Shown here piece after piece: positions 15,129 to 25,521 of a stretch of 64,000 bases of DNA. Source of the stretch: JAWKIW01 sp046331175 (GTDB lineage Bacteria; Actinomycetota; Acidimicrobiia; Acidimicrobiales; Acidimicrobilacustridaceae); assembly GCA_046331175.1 (NCBI GenBank), contig JAXLRI010000003.1, positions 434,001 through 498,000 on the forward strand, read 5' to 3'. Position 1 is the stretch's first letter. Each line of letters begins with the position of its first letter. The position numbers and the translations under genes were made by a program. The notes under the pieces are model-generated. The model had not been told where the DNA came from. It worked only from the letters and a program-made list of their open reading frames with translations, and did no database searches.

Positions 15129-16667
15129 ATGGCCTCCGCCCCCCGTCCTTCGTCGCGCCGTCCCTCGGGCGGCCAGCGCTCCTCCGGCGGCGGCCAACGG
15201 TCCTCGGGCGGCCAGCGCTCCTCCTCGGGGGGTCCGCGGTCGTCGGGCGGCCAGCGCTCCTCGGGCGGCCAGGGCTCATCGGGTCCCCGGCGGACCGGGG
15301 GCAGCGCTCGGCCATCGGGCTCGGGCGGGAGCCGGCCGGGGTCCTCGAGCGGCCCGCGGCGCAGCAGCGGCGGTCAGCCGGCCCGGGGCGGCGGGTCCGG
15401 CGATGGCGCCCGCAGCAGCAGCTCCCGCGGCGGCGCCTCCCGCAGTGGCACCGCGCCGAGCAGCGAGGGCCGCGGCGGCCAAGGCCGTCCGTCGTCGGGC
15501 CGTCCGTCCTCGGGCCGTCCGTCGTCGGGCCGTCCGTCGTCTGCTGGGCGGAGCCGGGCGGCGGACGAGCGTGGCTCGGGCAGCAGCCGTCCGTCGTCGG
15601 GTGGTGGCCGGCCCTCGTCGGGTCCCCGGCGGTCGACCGGCAGCCGCCCCGCAACGGGTGGGGGACGTCGTTCGGGTGGTCCGCCCCGAGGCCGGCGCTC
15701 CGACGATCGGGCGCCGCGGCGCGACGATCGGTCCGGACCTCCGCCGGGCCCGACCCACATCGGCGACCGTGCGCTCGGCGGCGTCGCCCGGAAGGCGGCC
15801 GGTCGCCTCAAGGAGGGCGAAGCCCTCGGGGCCTCGGGCGCGTGGCGGGAGGTGGCCGATCCCGACCGGGCGGCCATCGAGCGGGAGCCCTCGCCGCCCC
15901 CTCCGGGCCGCGCCTCGCTCGGCGAGCGCGCCTTCGGCGATGCCGTGCTCGAGGACGACCTGCGCCACGAGGCCGAGGGTGCGGTCCGCCGGGGCACGAG
16001 CCGCGCGCGCGGGGCGGTCGACGACGGCGCCGCGGCGGAGGTCTCTCCGGCCGAGGAGGTGCGGGCCGAGCTCGAGCGTGCGGTCGGCCCGACGCGGGCG
16101 GCCCGCCTCGACAAGCGGCTCGAGGACGCCGCCCGCGCCTTCCGGCGCGACCGCTTCGCCGACGCCGCTCGGATCCTGCGGCCGCTCGCCAGCGAGGCCC
16201 CGTCGGTGGCGTCGGTGCGCGAGCTGTACGGCCTCACGCTCTACCGGCAGGGCAAGTGGCGCCCGGCGGCCAAGGAGCTCGAGGCGTTCCGGCTGCTGAC
16301 CGGGTCCACCGAGCAGCACCCCGTGCTCGCCGACTGCTACCGCGCGCTGCGCCGCTGGGACGACGTGGACGCGCTGTGGGAGGAGCTGCGCGAAGCGTCG
16401 CCGTCGGCGGCGCTGGTGGTCGAGGGCCGCATCGTCACCGCCGGAGCCCTCGCCGACCGGGGCGACCTGGCCGGCGCCATCCGCCTGCTCGAGCAGGGGT
16501 GGAAGCGGCCCAAGCGGGCCCAGGAGCACCACCTCCGGCGGGCGTACGCCCTCGCCGACCTCGAGGAGCGCGTCGGCGACGTGAGCCGGGCGCGCGAGCT
16601 GTTCGGCTGGGTGGCCGCCCAGGATCCCGAGTTCGCCGACGTCGAGCGGCGGCTCCGCTCGCTCTGA
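15129..16667 (+). CDS. TPR protein with RG/RS/RPSSG-rich disordered N-terminus
   Basis: 512 residues in two halves. Residues 1 to about 205 are low complexity, dominated by Arg, Ser, Gly and Pro, with repeats GGQRSS (first 50 residues) and RPSSG four times in tandem (about 119-138; the DNA shows a 15-bp repeat). Residues about 330-512 form tetratricopeptide-like helices (AARAFRRDRFADAARILRPL, LYRQGKWRPAAKELEAF, ADRGDLAGAIRLLEQGW, VSRARELFGWVAAQDPEF). It starts 45 bp after the rrn terminator with a leaderless-type -10. Basic RG-rich tails often bind RNA; that role is inference. Confidence 0.85.
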   Translation: MASAPRPSSRRPSGGQRSSGGGQRSSGGQRSSSGGPRSSGGQRSSGGQGSSGPRRTGGSARPSGSGGSRPGSSSGPRRSSGGQPARGGGSGDGARSSSSRGGASRSGTAPSSEGRGGQGRPSSGRPSSGRPSSGRPSSAGRSRAADERGSGSSRPSSGGGRPSSGPRRSTGSRPATGGGRRSGGPPRGRRSDDRAPRRDDRSGPPPGPTHIGDRALGGVARKAAGRLKEGEALGASGAWREVADPDRAAIEREPSPPPPGRASLGERAFGDAVLEDDLRHEAEGAVRRGTSRARGAVDDGAAAEVSPAEEVRAELERAVGPTRAARLDKRLEDAARAFRRDRFADAARILRPLASEAPSVASVRELYGLTLYRQGKWRPAAKELEAFRLLTGSTEQHPVLADCYRALRRWDDVDALWEELREASPSAALVVEGRIVTAGALADRGDLAGAIRLLEQGWKRPKRAQEHHLRRAYALADLEERVGDVSRARELFGWVAAQDPEFADVERRLRSL

Positions 16668-16710
16668 GCGCAGGCGCACGCGGGCCGCGCCGGCGCGCGA
16701 GGCTGCCGGC

Positions 16711-17175
16711 ATGGGCGAGGTCGACCACGGGCTCACGCACGTCGCGCTCACCGTCCGCGACCTCGATCGCAGCGTGGCGTTCTACGGGCGCTTCGCCGCG
16801 ATGCAGGTGGTGCACCGGCGCCACGACGACGAGACCGGTGACGCCGTGGCCTGGCTGTCCGACCTCACCCGCCCCTTCGTCGTCGTGCTGATCCAGACGG
16901 CGGCGGTGAGCCACCCGCTCGGCGGGTACGGCCACCTGGGCGTCGGCCTCGACAGCCGGGAGGCGGTGGACGAGGCCGTCGCCGCCGCCCGCGCCGCCGG
17001 CCACGAGGTGCTCGGTCCCCTCGACCACGGTCCCCCGGTGGGGTACTGGGGGATCATCGTCGACCCCGACGGCCACAACCTCGAGGTGGCCCACGGCCAG
17101 GAGGTCGGGTTCACGGTGGCGTCGCTCGGCTCGCTCGGCCCGCCCGGCCCTGGCGCTGGCACACCCCCGGCGTAG
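16711..17175 (+). CDS. VOC-superfamily (glyoxalase-like) protein
   Basis: 154 residues, one vicinal oxygen chelate domain with paired beta-alpha-beta modules: HGLTHVALTVRDLDRSVAFYGRF at the start (metal-ligand histidine in THVAL), and GYWGIIVDPDGHNLEVAHG near 115-133 with the second histidine and glutamate. Family members act on glyoxal adducts, aromatic compounds or antibiotics, and the substrate is not readable here. The tail is Gly/Pro-rich. Start ATG 16711 has no clear ribosome site. Confidence 0.82.
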   Translation: MGEVDHGLTHVALTVRDLDRSVAFYGRFAAMQVVHRRHDDETGDAVAWLSDLTRPFVVVLIQTAAVSHPLGGYGHLGVGLDSREAVDEAVAAARAAGHEVLGPLDHGPPVGYWGIIVDPDGHNLEVAHGQEVGFTVASLGSLGPPGPGAGTPPA

Positions 17176-17323
17176 CCTCGGGGCACGCCCCTCGCGGCGC
17201 TCGTCCCGTGGACCGACCGGGACCCGTGCTCGCCGTCGCCGACCACCCCGACCGCGTCGATGGCCTCCACCCGTCCACGGCGCGCCCGGGCTCCGGGCCG
17301 TCCGCCACCCCGAGGAGGCCACC

Positions 17324-17728
17324 ATGGCCGCATCGTCCGCATCCACCACCGCGCCCGCACCCACCCTGCTCGAGGCCGAGGGCAACGTCGCCGTCGTCCG
17401 CGGCGTGCTCAGCCGCGATCCGCGCGCGACGGCGCTGGCGTCGGGCTCGATCGTCGTGCAGCTCGACGTCACCGTCCACGAAGGTGGCGCACCGGCGTCC
17501 TCGGTGCCCGTGGCGTGGTTCGACCCCCCGGCCTCGGCCGCCTCCCTGGTGGCCGGCCGCGAGGTGGTGGTCGTCGGCCGCGTCGTCCGGCGGTTCTTTC
17601 GCACGCCCGGTGGCACCGGCAGCCGGACCGAGGTGGTGGCCGACCGGGTCGTGCCGGCCTCGGCCCGGGCGCGCGTGCGCACCGCCGTGGCCGGTGCTGC
17701 GGCCCGGCTGGGGGCCGAGGTCACGTGA
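17324..17728 (+). CDS. SSB-like OB-fold protein
   Basis: 134 residues with an OB-fold pattern like short single-stranded DNA-binding proteins: NVAVVRGVLSRDPRATALASG, VQLDVTVHEGG, VPVAWFDPP, LVAGREVVVVGRVVRRFF, and RTEVVADRVVP. It is far shorter than the housekeeping SSB and lacks its acidic C-terminal tip, so it is more likely a paralogue. GAGGAGGCCACC precedes ATG 17324 and gives a good ribosome site. Function in DNA binding is a family inference. Confidence 0.7.
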   Translation: MAASSASTTAPAPTLLEAEGNVAVVRGVLSRDPRATALASGSIVVQLDVTVHEGGAPASSVPVAWFDPPASAASLVAGREVVVVGRVVRRFFRTPGGTGSRTEVVADRVVPASARARVRTAVAGAAARLGAEVT

Positions 17729-17786
17729 GGCGTCGCCGGTCGGTTCCCGGGACCTTCGGCGGTTCCGGGCCCCGGAGGAGGTCGCC

Positions 17787-17792
17787 TAGGGT
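17787..17792 (+). promoter_or_regulatory. -10 element for fba
   Basis: TAGGGT about 45 bases before ATG 17838. Here a normal leader with ribosome site GAGGAG (17828-17833) follows, in contrast to the leaderless genes elsewhere. Confidence 0.45.
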
Positions 17793-17837
17793 GGAGGTCC
17801 CGGCGGGCGCGGGCCCCCATCCGAATCGAGGAGATCC

Positions 17838-18890
17838 ATGACCGACATCGCGACCCTCCTCGGCGACGACGCCGAGGCGCTGCTCTCCCACGAGTGCAAG
17901 GGCATCCCCAAGGACGACCTCACCGTGCCCGGTCCCGACATCGTCGACCGGGTGTACAAGGACAGCGATCGCCACCCGCAGGTGCTGCGCAACCTCGGCC
18001 AGCTGTTCGGCCACGGTCGCCTGGCGAACACCGGGTACGTGTCGATCCTGCCCGTCGACCAGGGCATCGAGCACTCGGGGGCGGCGTCGTTCGCGCCGAA
18101 CCCCAAGTACTTCGACCCGGCCAACATCGTCGAGCTGGCGATCGAGGGGGGCTGCAACGCCGTGGCCACCACCTTCGGGGTGCTCGGCCTGTGCTCGCGC
18201 AAGTACGCGCACCGCATCCCGTTCATCGTGAAGCTCAACCACAACGAGATGCTCTCGTACCCGAACACCTTCGACCAGATCATGTACGGCACGGTGCAGG
18301 AGGCCTACGACCTCGGCGCCGCCGGCGTCGGTGCCACCATCTACTTCGGCTCCGAGGAGTCGCACCGCCAGATCATCGAGGTGTCCGAGGCCTTCGCCGA
18401 GGCCCACGAGCTCGGCATGTTCACCGTGCTGTGGTGCTACCTGCGCAACTCGGCGTTCAAGGTCGACGGCGTCGACTACCACGACAGCGCCGACCTCACC
18501 GGCCAGGCCAACCACATGGGCGTCACCATCGAGGCCGACATCATCAAGCAGAAGCTGCCCACCAAGAACGGCGGCTACAACGCGGTCGGCTTCGGCAAGA
18601 CCTCGAAGCTGGTCTACGGCGACCTCGTCACCGACAACCCCATCGACCTCGCCCGCTGGCAGGTCGCCAACTGCTACATGGGCAAGATCGGCCTGATCAA
18701 CAGCGGCGGCGAGTCCAAGGGCGCCACCGACCTGGCCGAGGCCGTGCGCACGGCGGTCATCAACAAGCGGGCGGGTGGCACCGGCCTCATCTCGGGCCGC
18801 AAGGCCTTCCAGAAGCCCACCGCCGAGGGCGTCGAGCTCCTCAACGCCATCCAGGACGTCTACCTCGACGGCTCCATCGGCGTCGCCTGA
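17838..18890 (+). CDS. Class I fructose-bisphosphate aldolase, FbaB/DhnA type
   Basis: Cleaves fructose 1,6-bisphosphate to triose phosphates through a Schiff base, in glycolysis and gluconeogenesis. The 350 residues equal E. coli FbaB in length. Family blocks: SILPVDQGIEHSGAASFAPN, IPFIVKLNHNEML, GAAGVGATIYFGSEES, and GYNAVGFGKTSKLVYGDL with candidate Schiff-base lysine, then LINSGGES and a GGTGLISGRKAFQKP phosphate site. GAGGAG lies 4 bases before ATG. A strong hairpin follows the stop, so the gene is probably monocistronic. Confidence 0.93.
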   Translation: MTDIATLLGDDAEALLSHECKGIPKDDLTVPGPDIVDRVYKDSDRHPQVLRNLGQLFGHGRLANTGYVSILPVDQGIEHSGAASFAPNPKYFDPANIVELAIEGGCNAVATTFGVLGLCSRKYAHRIPFIVKLNHNEMLSYPNTFDQIMYGTVQEAYDLGAAGVGATIYFGSEESHRQIIEVSEAFAEAHELGMFTVLWCYLRNSAFKVDGVDYHDSADLTGQANHMGVTIEADIIKQKLPTKNGGYNAVGFGKTSKLVYGDLVTDNPIDLARWQVANCYMGKIGLINSGGESKGATDLAEAVRTAVINKRAGGTGLISGRKAFQKPTAEGVELLNAIQDVYLDGSIGVA

Positions 18891-18901
18891 CCTCCTTCGT
18901 C

Positions 18902-18934
18902 GACGGTGCCGCGGCCTCGGGCCGCGGCACCGTC
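18902..18934 (+). terminator. Hairpin terminator after aldolase gene
   Basis: GACGGTGCCGCGGCC-TCG-GGCCGCGGCACCGTC, a perfect 15-bp stem 12 bases after the stop. No T-run follows, as is common for high-GC actinobacterial terminators. Confidence 0.75.
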
Positions 18935-19085
18935 GCGTCCGCCCGTCGGGGGTCGCCACTCGGGGCGGGGCCGACGGTACAGTTGGCCCGGCTCGCTGAC
19001 GACCAGTCAGGAACAGCCAGGCGGGGATCACGGGCTCGACGGGCCCACACAGCACCAGAGGACCAAAGGAACGAAGGGGTTTCAC

Positions 19086-20952
<1,867 letters not shown>

Positions 20953-20960
<8 letters not shown>

Positions 20961-21975
20961 CACCGCCGTCCCCGCTCCCACCACCCGCAAGGACTGGTCC
21001 TCCGACCAGGAGGTGCGCTGGTGCCCCGGCTGCGGCGACTACTCGATCCTGGCTGCGGTGCAGTTCCTCATGCCCGAGCTGGGCGTGAGCCGTGACGAGA
21101 CCGTGTTCGTGTCGGGCATCGGCTGCGCCGCCCGGTTCCCGTACTACATGAACACCTACGGGATGCACTCGATCCACGGCCGGGCCCCGGCCATCGCCAC
21201 CGGCCTCGCCGTGGCCCGCCCCGACCTCGACGTCTGGGTCGTCGGCGGCGACGGCGACATGCTGTCGATCGGCGGCAACCACCTGATCCACGCCCTGCGG
21301 CGCAACATCGACCTGACGATCCTGTTGTTCAACAACCAGATCTACGGCCTCACCAAGGGGCAGTACTCGCCCACGAGCGAGGTGGGCAAGGTCACCAAGT
21401 CGACGCCGTTCGGCTCGATCGAGACGCCGTTCAACCCCATCAGCGTGGCCCTCGGGGCCGAGGCCACCTTCGTGGCCCGCACCCACGACATGGACCGGCA
21501 GCACATGATGGAGACGTTCCGGCGGGCCCACGCCCACAAGGGCGCCGCCTTCGTCGAGATCTACCAGAACTGCAACGTCTTCAACGACGGCGCCTTCGAG
21601 CCGCTCACCGCCAAGGCCAACCGCGACGACATGCTCATCCCCCTCGTCCACGGCGAGCAGATCCGCTTCGGCAAGGACGACGAGAAGGGCGTCGCCATGG
21701 GCACCGACGGACGCCTGCAGATCGTCGACGTGGCCGAGGTCGGCGAGGAGAACATCCTCGTGCACGACGAGGCCAACGACCGCGGCCTGGGCTTCATGCT
21801 GTCCCGGCTGTCGAGCAGCCCGCACCAGCCCACGCCCATCGGCGTGTTCCGGGCCGTCGACCACCCCGAGTACAGCGACGGCATCGAGGCGCAGGTCGCG
21901 GCGGCCACCGACCGCTCCGGACCCGGCGACCTCGAGGCGCTGCTGCACAGCGCCCCCACCTGGACCGTCGACTAG
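20953..21975 (+). CDS. korB: 2-oxoacid:acceptor oxidoreductase beta subunit KorB
   Basis: TPP-binding subunit, 340 residues. WCPGCGDYSIL (about 18-28) and GIGCAARFPYYMNTYG (about 56-71) bring cysteines for the iron-sulfur cluster. VVGGDGDMLSIGGNHLIHALRRN is the GDG...N thiamine diphosphate motif, with NNQIYGLTKGQYSP after it. Starts within the end of korA, so stoichiometric synthesis is likely. No ferredoxin or third subunit gene is adjacent; the electron acceptor must be encoded elsewhere. Confidence 0.93.
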
Positions 21976-21995
21976 CGAGCGCAGCTCGCGCTCGC
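21975..21995. terminator. Bidirectional hairpin between convergent genes
   Basis: GCGAGCGC-AGCTC-GCGCTCGC, an 8-bp stem beginning on the last base of the korB stop and ending 1 base before the DUF1015 stop on the other strand. It could end transcription from both sides. Confidence 0.6.
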
Positions 21996-21996
21996 C

Positions 21997-23184
21997 TCAG
22001 TCGAGCGTCCGGAACACCACCCCGGTGCGGGGCTTGGGGTGGAAGAACGTCGTCTTCGGTGGCATCCGCTCGCCCCCGTGGGCGATGTCGACGATCTGGG
22101 CGACCGTGGCCGGTCGCAGCAGGACGCCCCACTGGGCGTCGCCCCGGCGCACCCGGGTGACGACGTTGTCGATGCCGTGCTGGAACACCAGCTCGTGGGG
22201 CGGGAGGTCGGCGAGGGCAGCATCGAGGCGGCTGGTGTCGAGGTCGCGGGTGCCGGCGAGGGCCTCGGGGCGCGGCGTGAGCCACCAGGCGCCGTCGGGG
22301 CCGACCAGGCACAGGGCGCCCCGGTCGACCAGGGCGGCGACGGTGGCGCTGGTGGGATCGGGAGCGGCCTCGACGGCGAACCAGGGGGCCAGGGCCTCGG
22401 CCAGGTCGAGGTCGTCGGGCAGGCCCGAGACGAGGCGGTGGATCGGCAGCACCGTGAGCTCGTCGTCGACGAGCTCGACGACGTAGGTCATCACGAGGTC
22501 GTGGCCGTTCGGGGCGTCGCCGTCGGTGGCGCGCCGCTCGTCGCGGTAGGCGAGGGAGGTCTCGTACCGGTGGTGGCCGTCGGCGATCACCACCGGCTCG
22601 GACGCGATGGCGGCGGCGATCGCTGCCACCCGGTCGGGGTCGTCGACGACCCAGTAGGCGTGGTCGACGCCGTCGTCGTCGGTCCAGGCGGCGGTGGGGG
22701 CGGCGTCGGACTCGAGCAGGGCCGACAGCCCGGCGGCGGGGGACAGGCCCCAGACGGCCGAGAGGTTGGCGCGGGTGGCCCGCAGCAGGTCGAGCCGGTC
22801 GGTCTTGGCCTTCTTGGTGGTCTGCTCGTGGGGGAGGATGCCGCCCTCGCCGGGGCGGGACAGCTCGAGGGCCCCCACGACGCCCGTGGTGTGGTGGGCC
22901 ACCCCGCCGTCGTCGGTGAAGGACATGCGGTAGACGTAGAACGAGGGCTCGTCGCGCACGAGGACGCCCTCGTCGAGCCAGCGGCGGAACGTGCGGTCGG
23001 CGTCGCCGTAGGGATCGTCGCCGTCGACGGGCAGGTCGATGATGACCACGTTCTGGGGGTGGCGGGCGACCAGGGCGGCCCGGTCGTCGGCGTCGAGCAC
23101 GTCGTAGGGCGGGGCGGTGACGTCGGCGGCCGCGGCGCGGTCGAGGTCGTAGCGGACGCCGGGGAACGGTTCGAAGCGGGGCAC
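21997..23184 (-). CDS. DUF1015 family protein
   Basis: 395 residues from GTG 23184. Family hallmarks: RYDLDRAAAADVTAPPYDVLD at the N-terminus, PHEQTTKKAKTDRLDLLRATRANLS, VIADGHHRYETSLAYRDER (the conserved GHHRYE), and PPKTTFFHPKPRTGVVFRTLD at the very end. Some archaeal relatives are free-serine kinases (SerK); most bacterial members are uncharacterised, so kinase activity is only a possibility. A TAGGAC hexamer lies 6 bases before the start. Convergent with korB, divergent from the HAD gene. Confidence 0.85.
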   Translation of the reverse strand: MPRFEPFPGVRYDLDRAAAADVTAPPYDVLDADDRAALVARHPQNVVIIDLPVDGDDPYGDADRTFRRWLDEGVLVRDEPSFYVYRMSFTDDGGVAHHTTGVVGALELSRPGEGGILPHEQTTKKAKTDRLDLLRATRANLSAVWGLSPAAGLSALLESDAAPTAAWTDDDGVDHAYWVVDDPDRVAAIAAAIASEPVVIADGHHRYETSLAYRDERRATDGDAPNGHDLVMTYVVELVDDELTVLPIHRLVSGLPDDLDLAEALAPWFAVEAAPDPTSATVAALVDRGALCLVGPDGAWWLTPRPEALAGTRDLDTSRLDAALADLPPHELVFQHGIDNVVTRVRRGDAQWGVLLRPATVAQIVDIAHGGERMPPKTTFFHPKPRTGVVFRTLD

Positions 23185-23273
23185 GGCACAGTCCTAGCAG
23201 AAGGCCGCCGGAGGCATCGACGGCCGCGGTGGTGTGGCGGCGCAGCGGCGGCCCGTGCGAGCATCGGCGCCCC

Positions 23274-24020
23274 ATGGACGCCTTCGCCCTCGACCTCGAC
23301 GGTGTGGTCTGGCTGGCCGACGACCCGATCCCGGGTGCCGCAGCCGCCGTGGCCCGCCTCCGGGCGGCGGGTGCTCCGGTTGCCTTCGTCACCAACAACT
23401 CCTCGGTTCCGGTGGCCGAGGTGGCGGCCAAGCTGGCCCGCCACGGCATCGACCCGGGCGACGACGTCGTCACCTCGGCCCAGGCCGCCGCCGCGCTGGT
23501 GGCCCCGGGCGAGCGGGCCCTCGTCTGTGGCGGTCCGGGGGTGGTCGAGGCGCTGGAGGCCCGGGGCGCCGAGGTCGTGCGCGACGGCGACGCCGACGTG
23601 GTGGTCGTCGGCTTCCACCGCGACTTCGACTACGAGCGCCTCCGCGTCGCGGCGACCGCCGTTCGGCGGGGGGCCCGGCTGCTGGCCACCAACGACGACG
23701 CCACCTACCCGACGCCCGACGGCCCCATCCCGGGCGGTGGCGCCATCGTGGCGGCGGTGGCCACCGGCAGCGGGGTGGCGCCGATCGTGGCCGGCAAGCC
23801 CCACGAGCCGATGGCGGCCCTGGTACGGCAGCGCCTGGGGGTGCCGGGCGTGATGGTGGGCGACCGCCTCGACACCGATGGCCGGTTCGCCGGGGCCTTG
23901 GGCTACCGCTTCGCCCTGGTCCTGTCCGGGGTGACCAGGGCCGACGACCTCCCGGTGACGCCCGAGCCCGACCTGGTGGCCCCCGACCTGTCGGCGGTGG
24001 TCGACCGGCTGCTCGGCTGA
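23274..24020 (+). CDS. HAD-superfamily phosphatase, NagD-like
   Basis: 248 residues. Motif I DLDGVVWL (6-13) gives the nucleophile and acid-base aspartates, VTNNSS (about 39-44) is motif II, AGKPHEPM carries the lysine, and MVGDRLDTDGRFAGALGYRFALVLSGVT holds motif IV. The C2 cap and TNDDATYPTPDG are typical of the NagD/4-nitrophenylphosphatase class IIA HAD proteins, which hydrolyse small phosphoesters. Substrate unknown. ATG 23274 is preferred over an upstream GTG because the protein then starts right at motif I. Confidence 0.88.
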   Translation: MDAFALDLDGVVWLADDPIPGAAAAVARLRAAGAPVAFVTNNSSVPVAEVAAKLARHGIDPGDDVVTSAQAAAALVAPGERALVCGGPGVVEALEARGAEVVRDGDADVVVVGFHRDFDYERLRVAATAVRRGARLLATNDDATYPTPDGPIPGGGAIVAAVATGSGVAPIVAGKPHEPMAALVRQRLGVPGVMVGDRLDTDGRFAGALGYRFALVLSGVTRADDLPVTPEPDLVAPDLSAVVDRLLG

Positions 24021-24031
24021 GCCTGGCCCCC

Positions 24032-24143
24032 GACGGCAGGCTCGTCGGACGGCAGGCTCGTCGGACGGCAGGCTCGTCGGACGGCGGGGTCGTCAGAGGG
24101 CGGGCTCGTCGGACGGCGGGGTCGTCAGACGGCGGGGTCGCCG
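24032..24143. repeat. 16-bp tandem repeat, 7 copies
   Basis: GACGGCAGGCTCGTCG is repeated head-to-tail seven times. Copies 1-3 are identical, copies 4 and 6 share GACGGCGGGGTCGTCA, and copies 5 and 7 are variants. The array fills the gap between convergent genes and supplies the stop codon and last two residues of the minus-strand hydrolase. Probably a slippage-prone minisatellite. Confidence 0.9.
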
Positions 24144-25042
24144 AGGCGGGTGGGCAACCAGTTGAGGACCTCGTCCCACCAGGCCTTGGTGATCTGGATG
24201 ACGTCGAAGTGGTCGGCCCGGGCGAGCTCGACGTAGGTGACGTCGTCTCCGGCGCCCTTGGCCGCCATCGAGTAGCTGCGGCTCTGGACGGGGTCGACCT
24301 TCGAGTCGTTCTCGCCGTGGATCACCAGCTGCGGGATGCCGAGGGGCAGCCGGGCGGCCGGCGAGGCCAGGTCGTAGCGATCGGGCACCGAGCTGACGTC
24401 GCCGCCGAGCAGCTCGCGGGTCGACGCGGCCAGCTCGCCGTTGTCGGGGGCCACCTGGCCGAGGGCGACGCGCAGGTCGAGCACGCCCGACAGGCTCACG
24501 GCGGCGGCCGCCCGCACCTGCGGGTCGGCGCCGGGGGCCCCGGCGGGCAGGGCGCGTCGGGCGGCCGCCCAGAAGGCCAGCTGGGACCCGGCCGAGTGGC
24601 CGAGGAACGTGACCCGCCGCAGGTCGAGGTTCTTCTTCGGGGCCAAGGTTGCGAGGAGGTCGATGCCGGCGGCCACGTCGGCGAAGGTCCCCGGCCAACC
24701 GCCGCCCGGCTCGCCGAGGCGGCGGTAGTCGAGGTTCCACGTGGCGTAGCCCCGCCGGGCGAGGTCCTCGGCGAGGGATCCCATGGCCGCCTTGTCGAAG
24801 CCGACGCGCCAGTAGCCACCGTGGAGGAGCACGACGACCGGTCGGGGCGTGGCCTCCACGGGCACGATCAGGTCGCCCTTCTGCATCGGCTCGAAGCCGT
24901 AGGGGATCGTCTCGCTCGACAGCGTGATCGGCTTGCTCGACGCAGTCGACGAGCAGCCTGCGAGCGCGCCGGCACCGGCCGCGGCGGCGAGGCCGGCGGC
25001 CCCCACGGCGAGGAACCGCCGACGGGTCAGGGGCTCGGACAT
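24125..25042 (-). CDS. Secreted alpha/beta hydrolase, Tat-type lipoprotein
   Basis: 305 residues. TRRRFLAVGA (7-16) is a twin-arginine signal and LAGC with C30 is a lipobox, so a folded, lipid-anchored extracytoplasmic enzyme is likely. The hydrolase fold shows HGGYW (75-79, oxyanion hole), nucleophile S151 in GHSAGSQ, and late acid/base candidates in HGENDSKVDP and ADHFDV. It resembles the bacterial feruloyl-esterase/kynurenine formamidase-like group. The stop codon lies in a 16-bp tandem repeat, so its C-terminus may vary between strains. Confidence 0.85.
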   Translation of the reverse strand: MSEPLTRRRFLAVGAAGLAAAAGAGALAGCSSTASSKPITLSSETIPYGFEPMQKGDLIVPVEATPRPVVVLLHGGYWRVGFDKAAMGSLAEDLARRGYATWNLDYRRLGEPGGGWPGTFADVAAGIDLLATLAPKKNLDLRRVTFLGHSAGSQLAFWAAARRALPAGAPGADPQVRAAAAVSLSGVLDLRVALGQVAPDNGELAASTRELLGGDVSSVPDRYDLASPAARLPLGIPQLVIHGENDSKVDPVQSRSYSMAAKGAGDDVTYVELARADHFDVIQITKAWWDEVLNWLPTRLGDPAV

Positions 25043-25103
25043 CGGGCTCGCAGGATACGGGCGGTGGGGGCCCCGACGGTGGCACCCGGGACCCCCGGGC
25101 CGT

Positions 25104-25109
25104 TAGCGT
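25104..25109 (+). promoter_or_regulatory. -10 element, leaderless type
   Basis: TAGCGT, 7 bases before ATG 25117. Confidence 0.6.
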
Positions 25110-25116
25110 GGGCCGT

Positions 25117-25521
25117 ATGGCCCAACGCGATCTGATCAACCGCTCCCTCGCCCCCGCACGCGATGCGGGTGAGAAGGCCCAGGAGCGCCTCGAGTCGCTC
25201 GTCAACGACCTGCGCAAGGCGGCCGAGGACCAAGCCGAGCAGGCCCAGCAGATCGCCCAGGACCTGGTGGAGAAGAGCCGGAAGAACAGCGAGAAGCTGC
25301 TGAAGGCGTTCGACACCGAGATCCGGGCCCAGCTGGCCAGCGTCGGCGTCGCCACCAAGGCCGACATCGCCCGGCTCGAGCGCAAGATCGAGGCCCTGAG
25401 CAAGGCGCAGAAGGGCACCGCCAAGAAGGCGTCGGCCACGAAGGCATCGGCCAAGAAGGCGACGCCCAAGACCGCCAAGAAGGCGTCGGCCAAGAAGGCC
25501 ACGGCCAAGAAGGCGCGCTGA
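25117..25521 (+). CDS. Phasin/H1-like coiled-coil protein with AK-rich tail
   Basis: 134 residues from ATG 25117 (a GTG at 25108 is possible but overlaps the -10). Residues 1-95 are amphipathic helix, rich in E, K, Q and A (RLESLVNDLRKAAEDQAEQ, ADIARLERKIEALSKAQ). Residues about 98-134 are Lys/Ala/Thr/Ser repeats (KKASAKKATPKTAKKASAKK), like the eukaryotic H1-type tails of HupB or PhaF. Either a granule-associated phasin or a nucleoid protein fits. The next gene starts inside its stop codon. Confidence 0.7.
   Translation: MAQRDLINRSLAPARDAGEKAQERLESLVNDLRKAAEDQAEQAQQIAQDLVEKSRKNSEKLLKAFDTEIRAQLASVGVATKADIARLERKIEALSKAQKGTAKKASATKASAKKATPKTAKKASAKKATAKKAR

Noticed and set aside
24032..24143. 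CRISPR array
   Set aside because: Units are contiguous 16-mers with no unique spacers, and no cas genes are present.
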